From: Cloeon dipterum
Taxonomy: Eukaryota; Arthropoda; Insecta; Ephemeroptera; Baetidae
Length of the DNA stretch: 64,000 nt
Direction of reading: 5' to 3'
Assembly: GCF_949628265.1 (NCBI RefSeq)
Contig: NC_088786.1
Span: forward strand, 14,074,001-14,138,000
Part shown: piece by piece, positions 13,884 to 25,151 of the stretch
Layout: the number at the start of each line of letters is the position of its first letter
Position numbering within the stretch: position 1 is the stretch's first letter
Translations under genes and position numbers: made by a program
Notes under the pieces: model-generated
The model's input: the letters and a program-made list of their open reading frames with translations, nothing else
The model's database searches: none
Told to the model about the DNA's origin: nothing

Positions 13884-14467
13884 ATGAAGACCACTTTTGT
13901 ACTCTCTGTTTTTATCGCCGCGTTTGCCCATGGTGATTTTATATACAGAACAAATGTGCAGTTCAGATCAATTCGTCAGTGAATGGAAATTTTAGTGACC
14001 CATTTATCATAATTTTCATTTCGAATCAAGATTTGAGGGAATGTTACAAAATTATGTATAATTAAGCTGTTTCAACGAAATGCAATTATGGTTTATTAAA
14101 TCTTGCACTTTCAGGCGAGTTGCAGGTGTGCTAGAAATACATGCAGTGCTCTGACCTGAACGGCGGTGACTATATCGTGTACCCCATCACTGGAAAGATG
14201 TTTCGGACGTATTCAGGCGTGCCCTCCATCGGCTCTGACTTTTACAACGGTGGTTCTAATGCTTTTAGCGATTCGCAGAAAAATGTATACAACCCCAAAA
14301 TTAACAATGATATCGGTTCAACTAAATATCCACAAAGTGAAAGTTACTCGCCAGGAAGCCCTATAGTGTCTGGAGAAAGTTTTTCATCGTCACCAGAATG
14401 CACCCCTACATTTATTGCCAGTAGTCCCAGTCACTGCAGAATTTTCAACGGGGTGTGTCGTCAGTAA
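13884..14467 (+). CDS. Candidate two-exon small secreted protein with in-frame TAG
   Basis: I do not recognise the family. Exon 1 (13884-13932) encodes a signal peptide beginning MKTTFVLSVFIAAFAHG and ends at a GT donor in phase 1. Exon 2 (14115-14467) follows a TTTCAG acceptor and has 117 codons, of which 110 after the TAG are open. It is rich in Ser, Tyr, Gly, Pro and Asn, with a C-terminal Cys pair ending FNGVCRQ. Read in the phase set by exon 1, codon 23 is TAG (14132-14134). An alternative acceptor that uses this TAG as its AG, joined to a weak phase-0 donor near 13956, would avoid the stop. A polyadenylation signal AATAAA lies at 14516-14521, about 50 nt after the stop codon. The layout matches the gene at 21083: signal-peptide exon, phase-1 intron, tail exon, Q-(I/V)-C at the start of exon 2, and C-x-I-x-N-x-x-V-x-x-x-C-R-like end. 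It is either a functional gene with different splicing or a young pseudogene. Confidence 0.42.
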
Positions 14468-14515
14468 ATAATATTGAGGAGTTTCAAGATGAATTTCTGG
14501 ACAAAATTTAATTAC

Positions 14516-14521
14516 AATAAA
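14516..14521 (+). terminator. Polyadenylation signal AATAAA
   Basis: A canonical AATAAA lies about 50 nt after the TAA of the 13.9 kb gene and is followed by a T-rich/GT-containing stretch. This supports exon 2 as a real terminal exon. Confidence 0.45.
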
Positions 14522-17500
14522 AAATGCGTGAATGTGATATATTTGTCATTTTAATTTTGATTTTTCCAAAATCTAGCTATCCCACAGTAAAAGTATTAAT
14601 AAAAAAATGGCTAAAGCTAAACCTTTCAATTGTATACACTAGCAGAATTATGAAAAAAATGAAAAAACTCATAGATTAAAAAAAAGTAACGACAGGACTC
14701 ATGAGGCCTCAAAAGCCTGAATATTATCATGAAAAATAATAATTTTCTACAATGAGTGCCGTGAATTTAGCATTGAAAACAATATTTCCACGAACTTATC
14801 CGTGCGCACAAAAAGGTTATAATCTCATACTCTTTAAACTGGTTGCCCTTTAAAAGAAACAATTACTATACGAATATGCCGTCAAGTGAAATTTTAGAAG
14901 TGTCTGTTAGCGGTCAACCACTTCAATCGCTGTATGTTGGTGTATAATTTATTATTTATGATATTCGTAGTTCCATTCTAAGCTATATAGCATCTCTTCA
15001 TTTTGGCCAAGATATTTGCTCAGGCAATATACTCGCTCCAATTTGATGTAAAATTATTAGTTACCTTTCAACGCAAATTTCAAGGTTCTATTGACACGCA
15101 TCGAACAGCTCATTTTCATACCCTCATCCTCAACTCTTTATTAAGTCTCTTAAACAGTGAGCTCGAATTTAGCATTTATTTTCACACTCGGCAAGGTGAG
15201 CGACAATAAATTTAAAAAAAAGTCAACGCAGAGTCACACACTAAAATAAATAAACAAGAACTCTATCTTACACTTTTTAATGAACGCTGGTTGCACGTTT
15301 TATTTTCCGAGCAGAGCCAAAAAAGGGGTTGACAGACGTGAGAGTATAGAATGGATAGCGCTGCTCGCGCTTTAAATCATTGTTCAGCCTTGTTGTAATC
15401 TTACAAACAACTAGGCGAGCGCGCGAGAGACGAAAGCTGAGCTGCCGCCGAGATAATATTTAACATTTAACGCTCTGCCTGGGCCACGATTCTAAAAGCA
15501 CCTCTTTTCTGTTTCTCCGCGTCTAGTTTTACACTCTATATCTTAATCAACGCATTCCCACATGAAATATTAATGGGCAAACTGTTTTTTCTTGTAAATT
15601 GAAATTTGTGGCGCTTTTATTCCACCTTTTTACAAATTTCTTCCTCGGCATAAGACTGTTTTGCATTATCTTCCCACAAATTGAAATTTTCCTCCACGCT
15701 TCAATGTATAATTTTACGTTAATTGGACGAAACTATTTGACGTTTGAATTCATTGACTTGATTTACTTAATTAAAGGTTACCAGGCAATCAATTAGGAGT
15801 AAACCTTTAGGCTAATCTCTACATCCTTTATATGTTTGTTTAATTTTCTCTACGGGTATTGCAAAATAACGTTTGATTATAAATTTATTAAAAAATAAGC
15901 TAAATTGATTATAAAACAGTTTTGGTAAAAACTGTGAGGGCAAAATTTTTGTGAAGAAAGGGATAGACTCATTGTATATTATTTTCAATGAAACTTTATT
16001 ACTAATTGTAAAAAGCTAATATTTATAGAAGCACCCTAATCGATCAGATTAGACGAGAATCGTATTTTTTGATACATTGAACAAAATTCTGAAGCCGATT
16101 GAAAATATCATTCTCGTTTTTACTCTCAATTTATATCCTTAACCTCTCATTTTGATACATATCTATATTTTTCCAGGAACTCACTGAATTAACTATCTTG
16201 TCTGAAATAGATTTAAGCAGGGGGATGAAAAAGAACGGCGTGTAAGAAAAGCTGTAAAAAGGGGTGCATTAAGTTGAAAAAGCAGCCCGCGGCGTGAAAT
16301 GGAGTATCAGCGCGCGGAGCGGGAAATTTTCCGAGACATTAAAATTTGATACGAAAAGTTTCGGGTGCGTTTATAGAATTTTTATGGTGGTTGGTGCGAG
16401 CTGCACGAGCTGGTGGGTGAGTGAGCAAAAGCAAAAGCCGGCTGACTACGTGTGTATTTTCTCCACCTCCAAACCCCCCGGTATAAATTATTACAGCAGC
16501 AGCAAACGACGCAGTGGAGTTTTAACTGTGGTGATATATATCGCGATAAGACTTTATTCCAGCGAGCCAGCGAGAAACAACGATTAGTGCTGGTCACATA
16601 AATCTCCCTGAAATAAAACACAATTCTCCGCTGGCTGGCTGGCTTGCTGGCTGCATGGCTGCGCAACTCGATGTCGCCCTGTTTTCTGCTCAAAAAATTT
16701 CGCTACGGAAATGCCCACCGACGGGATCAAAATATTTCGTGTGCACAAGGCGTGAAAAATAGTTAGGTAAAGTGTTTCTCTTCAGGATCTATCGACTGCG
16801 TGTAGAATCATTTAAACCAAAAATTATTATTTGACCAACGTACAAAATTAGTTCAATAAAAAAAATATTTTGAAGTTCCCTCATTTACCACAATAGGTGT
16901 TCAATAAGCAATACAAACCATTTTAAGGATTTAAATCCTGCAGTATATAGCCCATAAATATTTCATGCGAGCAATTTTTTATGAATATTAATTGGAGAAG
17001 GTAATTTCATACGGAAGCATTTTGTTTTTTAACAGAAGCCAAAGAATTAATCGTTGAAATCAGTTCCAAGGTCCCCTCAGTAATACAGCAGCAGTCCATT
17101 TCCTTAAAATAAATTTTTAGCGTAAAATGTGGTTAAAAAGTTCTGAGTTTAATTGAAATTTTAGCATTACCTTAAATTATACCGGAATTAATTAGCAATG
17201 GATGACAAAAAGCAGTAAAGAAGCTTCAAATGGAAGCAAAAATGACGCCGATATGAACTTCAGTGGCAATGAGCATGAAGGATAAATGGCGCATTTTTCT
17301 CACACTCTCGCTGACACTTTTATGAGGCAGCTGAGGAGTCACGCGAAAATTACCTTATATAAATGCCTAAATTAGCATGTTGCTCGGTTAATTTTCGTCA
17401 CCTGCCTGCGCAGACGTGACGCGACCTCCCCAGGACGAGAGCGCTGAGAATTTCACGAGGGAGACCTTGAGATGCGCAACGAGAAGTGAACCACAATTAA

Positions 17501-19441
17501 ATTAGGTTTAAACGTTTCCTTATACATGCACGCGCGCACTTATCCTTCCGTTTTGCGCTTGATAAATTGCGCTCATGTGAGATAAGGGAAAGACGAGAGG
17601 CAAATTATGGATGGGCAGGACGTGGCAAAACACGTATTCCAGGAAACTGCTGAAATTTTGCTAAGCAGAAAAAATCAAATAAACATTATCTTTTTATTAC
17701 ACAGCAATGCCCGGCAACTCATTTCTTTCAACTGATTAGTCTAGATTATTTCCTTGCAATATTTCTCTTGGAGATTGAAATGTTAGTTGCGCTCCTACAG
17801 CCTATGTACATTTTGACTTAATCTCATAAATCCCAATTCACTCACAAGAAGAATGTATTTTCTATAAGATAGATCATACTCATTGGTAAACTTCAACTGC
17901 TATTGTTTTAATTAATATTAATGGCATCCATACTTCACGAAAAATATTTTGATTTTAAAATAATGCATCCCATGGCGACATGTAATTTCAACAATTTTTA
18001 GGGTTATTGCTGCCTTAAAAACTTCCGCCTTGGTGCAGGTGGTCTGTCATTAACGTTTAATGTAGCAACATTTTAAGAACAATAAAATCCACAAACACAC
18101 TCTTTCGCCGTAAAACCCAAAAGTCTCAGATTTCGGTTGAGAATGCAATGAAGGAGTGGATTGCGCGCGTGAACAGAGGCTAAAATGAATTTCATGCCGT
18201 GGCGAGAGAGAACAATAAACAGCAAGTTCACATGCTATATAATATAACGCTGGCACTTTTAATTACGTCGACGGGTTGAGCGCGAGCGCGTATGAAAATT
18301 GTACAAAAGCCAGGCAAAAGCATTGGCGGCGGCAGTAGTTGCGGCTAATTACCCCTTTTATTTACGTTGTGTGTCGGGAGTCCATTAAAGCAGTCCGCGG
18401 TTTCGTATAGAAAAAATGTTCTTCTTTTAAAAGCTTATAATTGCACGTGGCCCAATGAGATTCGAAACGTTGCGCATGCACGCATGTTAACGTTCTTTGT
18501 AAAGCAAATAAAATGTTGTAATCTAATCGAACATTATAAATCAACACATATTCATATTTTGAACGTTAAAATTACTTTCTATACTTATATATTCCAGTCA
18601 AGAATAATTATTTCACACGTTTCAAGCCGCCAAATTTGTTCGAGAAGGAGGTTACAATAATTACAAAAGAGCATTGTCTTGTAATGAATATAGAAAATCC
18701 AAAAGATGTTTTCTTTGAGCAAATCCCAAAACGTTTTGATACAGCAACAAAAACTATTTTATAAAATAACACACGCAACGTGACAACCATTTTAGTGCGG
18801 TCGTGTGTGCGATTATTGCTCCTTCGTCGCTGACCAATTTTCTGATGAAGATCAAAAACACTTTTCCCGCTTTCTGTTTGCGCCTGACGAGAACATTTTT
18901 AAATCGAGTTAGATGAGATAGTGTACATACGCCGTGAAAACGTTTTGTTAGCCTTTTATTGCCACAAATTGATTAGAATCGGGAAAAGCAACACTCTTTC
19001 GGCTTTTTGTGCAAGAAATGTTTCGCCGGAGATATTGCCCAGCACCCATGTAATAAAATTTAAAGCGCTTTAAGACTTATGGCCTCGATTTTAAAATGTT
19101 TTGATATTAATGCCCATAATGCAGCTGATGTCCTGACTGATAGCGCAGTTCGTGCATGTTGGCGTAAAATTGGAATTTTATTACAAAAAATAGTTGCGAA
19201 ATAAAAATTAATTAATTGCCGGGATTCAAGCCAAGGACTATAATGTCACCTAAAATTGTTTAAAACAAATTTGTGTCTGTAATTCTAATCAAGATATTAT
19301 TTATTATAGCCCTGCAAGAACTTAATACTCATCATAATAAACATTGGAATTAAAATTAATAATTAAAGCTCTCAAAATGGAATTATGGTTTCGAAATATT
19401 TGTAGTAATTTACAATATTTTAAATTGTACAAGCATACAAA

Positions 19442-19504
<63 letters not shown>

Positions 19505-21059
19505 GTGTATATATATATATATATATAATTATTTTAAATTTTAGTATCACTGATGCAAAAAGGCGAAAAAGGTTAAATTGCCAGGTAGCATAGATAATAC
19601 TAATTTCAGTTTCTGTAAACTGTAGTACTTCTTCATAGAAAAGCAAAATTTTATTGGATCATTTACCCTGACGTCATTTAACCATTTAATAATCATTATC
19701 AGATACATAAGCCAGGTTTTAATTCCTCTATATATGAATGAATCCTCGAGCGCCTCCTTCATCAAAATACTGTATAGTTGCCTGCACTCTTTTCCAGAAC
19801 AGTAGCACCAGTCAAAGATTTCACGTTCAGCCCAGCATTTACCATTACTGCTTGGATTTGCAGTTTGATTTACGCCTGTGTGCACCGTGCAGCCCGCAGC
19901 ACACATGCAATTGACGCGCATTCAGCTGAACAGCCTCGGCGAGCAGTGCATAATAATTTAAATAGCCGGTGGACAGATAAGTCGGGTCGGCTTTGGTGAA
20001 TGAATGTATGCAATACAACGCGGGGCGGCGGACTAGAGAGAGCGGGCGATGCGACGATAAAATCAGCAGTTATGCGTATATTTGGCCATAAATTATAGAG
20101 CGCCAAAATGACCCTTGAAGAGCTGATAAGGCCGCGCGCACAATGGAAATGCACCACGGCTAGATGCATCCTCGCCTCCTCCTCTGCAGGGATTGCGCGC
20201 CCGGCACCCCCCTCTGTCTATTTTTGTGTTAATCCGGCGCTGCTTGCTGACGGAGAGAGCGGCGCCGGCAATCAGACACGCACGCGTTTGCCCGAGGCGC
20301 TCGAGGGAGTAAATTTCGGGCAAGGTGCTGCGCCAAGATGTTTGCCCTCGAGATTAGCCGCGGGTTAATTGCTTCCGCGGTCAACAAGTTCGCCGCCCGC
20401 AAGAACACACGCTTGGATTTACGGCCGGCACCTGCTTGCCGCCTCTGCCACCCCAATATTTGCTTCAGCTCACCTGGGAATCGTCTATTCTTAGATTGTA
20501 GCCCTTCATAATTATATTAAATACTCTTCGAATCAGTCTTATTTGTTGACTTCAAAATTTGAAGACTATTTTGCTAAAATCTGTGAAATTACTGCATCAA
20601 ATTTGGAATTAAGTGTAACAAAAACAGCAATTTTGTTGTTCTTTTAATTGAATTAACTGGTTCTCTGTCTGCCAAAACTCGTGACGTCAGACACAACTTC
20701 CATTAACGGTCTCTAGTTCTGTTACGCGCCAGCTCCGTCTTTCGTCGTTAAAACCAAGATAGAGATCTGTAAAAAATTCTCTATAATTTGTTGAGCTTAT
20801 GTTTATATGTTCTACTTCTAATTAAAGTTCCAGCCAAAATTCAATTTAAAATTCGATTCTGAATTCCAGAAATCCTAATAGTGATCAAATAACACATGAG
20901 GAGAAGCAACTTCTCCGAAGATGATTTGATTTTTAAAATTACCTTTTGAAGCCTTGAATAAAGGAAGGTGCGTGCCGAAACCGATTCAGCTTAACGCGAA
21001 GATTGTGTGTCATATAATTAGCCAGACGGAAACAACAACGTTTGAGCCAGATCAAATTC
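14522..21059. other. Gene-poor AT-rich region
   Basis: No gene is supported. It holds a GC-richer patch at about 16,260-16,740 with a GGCT-type tandem run near 16,629-16,655, the TA microsatellite listed separately, and a GC-rich patch at about 19,990-20,460 with only shadow ORFs. The 124-codon minus-strand frame at 19547-19921 has no recognisable feature. Confidence 0.45.
19443..19528. repeat. (TA)n microsatellite
   Basis: An almost pure TA array of ~85 bp with one TTA and one GTGT interruption. It is self-complementary and so prone to cruciform formation and length change. Confidence 0.95.
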
Positions 21060-21060
21060 A
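21060..21060 (+). promoter_or_regulatory. Candidate initiator of the 21.1 kb gene
   Basis: TCAGTT at 21058-21063 matches the arthropod initiator. Its A is 23 nt before the ATG at 21083, the same distance as for the gene at 13884. A TATA-like CATATAATTA lies about 47 nt upstream, which is further than usual. Confidence 0.4.
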
Positions 21061-21082
21061 GTTAGGGTCTAGAGTTGCAAAC

Positions 21083-21454
21083 ATGCACATCGTCGCTCTC
21101 TTCCTTGTGGCTTTATTCACGGCAGTGTTCGCACAACGTAAGTTATTATATATTAAGCAATGAAAATTCGCTTTGCACAATCTAAATTTGCCTGCGTTTC
21201 CAGAGCAAATATGTGGCTGTTTCACCCCGTACCCTCAAGGTTCCGTTTCTGTTGGGAGCTGGCAGAAACTGAATTTTGACAGACCTTCGGATACCATTCA
21301 CGAAAGCAGCCAAGACAGCAAATACTACAGCACGCAACACCGCCCGACCCAAGGATACAACAATCATGGATACGGAGTAGCTGATCCTCCATCTCCAAAT
21401 TGTGGCATTAACGAAAGGGTGGTTAACAACAAATGCAGGCCTATTTATTATTAA
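21083..21454 (+). CDS. Small secreted protein, two exons, 101 aa
   Basis: I do not recognise the family. Exon 1 (21083-21137) encodes a complete signal peptide (MHIVALFLVALFTAVFAQ) and ends in phase 1 before a strong donor, GTAAGT. The 66-nt intron ends TTTCCAG. Exon 2 (21204-21454) restores the frame and stops at TAA. The mature part of ~83 residues has two Cys near its start (QICGCFTP), a central Ser/Tyr/Gln/His/Gly-rich low-complexity stretch, and a C-terminal CGINERVVNNKCRP module with two more Cys. The four Cys suggest a disulphide-stabilised extracellular peptide. The design parallels the gene at 13884, so the two may be distant tandem paralogues. The length and the start are set by the signal peptide and the initiator 23 nt upstream. 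Function is unknown; cuticle, silk-like or immune roles would be guesses. Confidence 0.6.
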
Positions 21455-22253
21455 ATCAGGAAGTTTCCTTCCCAAAATTCTGAAGCTCGATCTTAATATT
21501 GATAGAGGCAACTTTTTTACTCTAATCCGGCCCGATTTAACTGTCATATAAACAACTAACGGAGTAGTCTTTACTATAAAACATCCTTGTAGAGCAAAAA
21601 TAGGAAAATATAGTATATTTGCTAATTTTCTTTGTTAACCTGTTAATAATTTATTTTTTTACCCTTTTTTCGCTATTTGATAAAATAAATAACCATTTTT
21701 TAGGAAAGCTCAAATTAATATGATGCAAATAAAAATAAATAATGTAGCAATGGAAACTGTCACCGCATTTCATTTCCTGCATCCTCTAAAAAGCGATTTA
21801 AAAAAGGCGCTTCCTCTCCGTCAGAAAGTTCCATTTTTCAATCCATTGGGGCCAGATTAGCCGTGCGGTCGCATTTTTTGCGCCAAACCCGCTTTTCCCT
21901 CCCACAAATCATCGAACGAGAGTACATATACTCACATAAATGTGTATGAATCGAGCAGAAAACAAAAAGAATTGCTCTCGTGCGTGGTTGCAAGAGCAAT
22001 TAAATGACGGGCAGCCCTTTTACCAAAAAACAAGTCGCTAGCTCTCCGTGCCAAACCACCGACCAACAGCTCATCTCTGGAGCTCGTAAAAACGGTGGAA
22101 TCACTCTGCAATAATAAAAAAAAATTCCGGCGGCGAGAGCACCCTGCTTTTTATGACCCCCCTCTTACAATGAAATATGGAAACACGCAGTAAACATCAT
22201 CAGTTAAAAATAAAAAGCAGCCCTTTTTAAAATGTATCATCATAATGTGAAAG

Positions 22254-22329
<76 letters not shown>

Positions 22330-24349
22330 CGACTGGAGAGAGTGAGAGATAACGCGTGTGCAAAAATCGCGTTTTAACTGCAAACGTATGAGATCCATGG
22401 TTGATCCTCAAAATATATTTTTGATAACATTTTTATAAAGTCTTATTATGTTGCACATACACTTCGCCAAGAAATCTTTATAAAGTGCACATCCAAGAAT
22501 TGTTTAATTAATAGTTGACACTCTTCGTAATTTTTAGCCATTTTTAGTTTTGAAGCGTCAAGACACCAAATCTGATTTAAAATATTAATGGGACCTAAGA
22601 TGTTTAGTAAAACACCTTGATTAAGACTCTTCTAAAAATTTAATTCTCTTTTTCCTTTGGTATGTAAAGATAGGACTTTTGCCCATAAATAAGCTAGAAG
22701 TGTATAATCGTTAAGCGTCAGAGAAATTAAGCCTTATTTCCTATTATCATATGGCATCTGTTTTTTGATAGGCAAAATATGATCATGCTGGTAATTCAGT
22801 TACGATCAACATTTTAGGAAATAATTTTAAGAGCTTCAGGGGCTACCTCAACCAGCTTTTTTTTTTAAAAAAAATCGCCATTGAGGGAGGACTTTTTGGC
22901 TGGTTGCTGGACATTGAATTTCGCGAGGCCCGTCCACCGCTATTTATTATTCGCCGCTTCATTTTTTTACAAGGGAGCGCAGGAATGTAACATTTTGATA
23001 GCGGCGCGAGCTACCGCCACCAGAGGAAAGAGATATGAATAATAGGGGACATATATATTCTTCATGCGGCCCCTGGTTTGTGTGTTTGTTTGCTCGCCAT
23101 TCATTTCGGCGCGTCCAGCAGGCTTGCGGTAATTGCGAAAGAATTGCCATTTTTGCCTCTATCGCACGCCCGAGTAAATCAAAACGCTCTCGCGGCCAGA
23201 CACGTTTTGAGCAGAGAGAGAAAAAAATCGCGCACTCTGCGGTGATTTGCATCCGCCGTATCTGCAGGGGTGCCACCGCGGATTTGATGAGTTTTCGGAG
23301 GCTTAAATGGGTTGCTTTTTTCCCTGAAATTTCGCCAGAGGATGGTGATTTTTTTATATCAGTTTAAACTTGCATGCTAAAAAATAAAACAGAAAAAATA
23401 TACAAGTTTTTATTAAATATTTGCTGTTAAAATTAGAAAAAACGTGGAATTATATGATTTTTTTTCCATTTTGCGATTGCGCATGGTACTCACAATAAGC
23501 GGCCTGATAAATTCATATCAATTTTTATTATCCAAGGGCTGAGAGGCATAGCAGATAATGTCCAGTGTTGGAATGTTTTTGCTACAACAGTGTACTCTGA
23601 GAGAATTTTTTTGGGTGTCGCCAAATTCAAATTGAGAAATGTGCACACGCAACATAAAATTTTTATGTTTTTAGAAAGGGGGTTGCCCGAGCCCGATACA
23701 TGATCGAAATATATGTGACACATGTGTCAACGTTTGAAAAGCGCGCCCCCATCCATCCGTTCCTCTAGCGGGGGAAAGAATAACGAGCTCGTTCGCGGCA
23801 TGGCTTGCACTGTAAACAACGTGCCGAAAAACTGACCTGCACCAAATTTCCATCAATATCTTTGAAATCCTACCTCAATCGGCCAGTTTCAGACCAGGTA
23901 TGTTGAATTAAGCATTTACAGAGGTGAAATTTAACTATTTTTTACTATTTACTATAGTATATACATTTCTTTGCTCATTCGCGCTCTATAATTGGATTAT
24001 ATGCACTCGACTTTTTTTATATATGATATATGTTGAAAATTAATTTGGTTTTTGGGTTTTGTATCATTTTATGCTCTTGATGGCGTGGGAACTTAATTTG
24101 TAATCAGATTTGTCCGTGATGGCATGGTCAAAACAACCGATGATTAATTTTAGAATAAATGGGGATCAGCTATTCTCTCGTGGGATAATATCAGAAGGAA
24201 GGTTCTAAATATAATGAAACCCCCCTTGGCAAGTGGTCTTCAGATCTTGGTGAAATTCGGTGGAGATGTTGCCCTAGAGAACCTAAGTTGAACCCTAAAA
24301 TATTAGGAGAAAATTCCAAAAATTGCGTACACTTTTTCATAAAAAGTAA
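21455..24349. other. Noncoding region with long GA array
   Basis: No gene is supported. The interval holds the 22.26 kb GA array, a T-run/A-run pair near 22,857-22,874, and a GC-rich patch at about 22,920-23,300 with overlapping shadow ORFs on both strands. Confidence 0.45.
22257..22327. repeat. (GA)n microsatellite, ~71 bp, longest GA array
   Basis: An uninterrupted GA dinucleotide array. It produces the Leu-Ser repeat in the minus-strand frame at 22151-22411, which is not a gene. Confidence 0.95.
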
Positions 24350-24680
24350 CTTCGGGGAGCGTAGCGGTCGGGGGGGAGGCGACCATGTCCCACGTCGGCC
24401 GCTAGCACCCGGCAGTCGGCGTGTTTGGGGGCACTATCTATAGGCCTCTAGTAGGGTACGAACTAGAACCCCAGTGGTGTTGCCCCCCTTCATTGTATTG
24501 CGGCCGACGGTTTGTACCCTACGTGGAGATCCGATTCGCGGAACCTCGCAACCTGGCTTCAGGCCCGGGCAATGGCCACAGACCAGCCGGCCGTGAGCTC
24601 GATGTTGATGTTTTTCTAGAGTTTTTTTACGATCCTACGGCGAATGGCTGGACTGATTTTGGTTTTCAGCGCTTCTAAAT
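24350..24680. other. GC-rich, fold-prone island of unknown nature
   Basis: This is an abrupt GC-rich block in AT-rich flanks. It contains inverted repeats: GTAGGGTAC (24451-24459) pairs with GTACCCTAC (24514-24522), and a nested G5/C6 pair (24427-24431 with 24483-24488) extends a possible stem. An 85-codon frame (24421-24678) crosses it but has no recognisable domain. It could be a short retroposed RNA or SINE, the end of a transposable element, or an unannotated structured RNA. I cannot match it to rRNA, tRNA or U snRNAs. Confidence 0.3.
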
Positions 24681-25151
24681 CTAAAGAGAGCCAATTAAGT
24701 GATGAATCCCAAGGTGGCAGGATTGAGTCTGAAATCGCAGCGAATGTGTCTTAAAAATAAATTTATTACGAATGTATACGGTGCGCCATATGTTTTAGGC
24801 TTCGAACGATAAGGGTTTATACAACTGGTGAATTTAAAAACTCAATTTAAATTGAAAAATTCCTCAATTTATGGAAAGCAATACTTTCATAAAATAATAA
24901 ATTGCAGATGAAATCTAACTTTCGTCCAGTAGTAGTTCACTGACATAAATTTTATTAGATTTTCTAAATTCACCTGCGCTAGCTGTATCTCAATGGTTAT
25001 CAAGGTTATTGCGTTCAAACTACCCTCTTATGCATGCTTTTAGTTGATTATGGTGTACCTTATTTGTAGCAATCCTAACATATTGTAAATTTTTACTTTC
25101 AGAACTCTCTTAACTTGCAGATAGTCAGAGCATCGTATAGACTATCTAAAA

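Noticed and set aside
20093..20456. Overlapping ORFs on both strands in a GC-rich patch
   Set aside because: Three frames are open at once because of composition; no domain or splice context.
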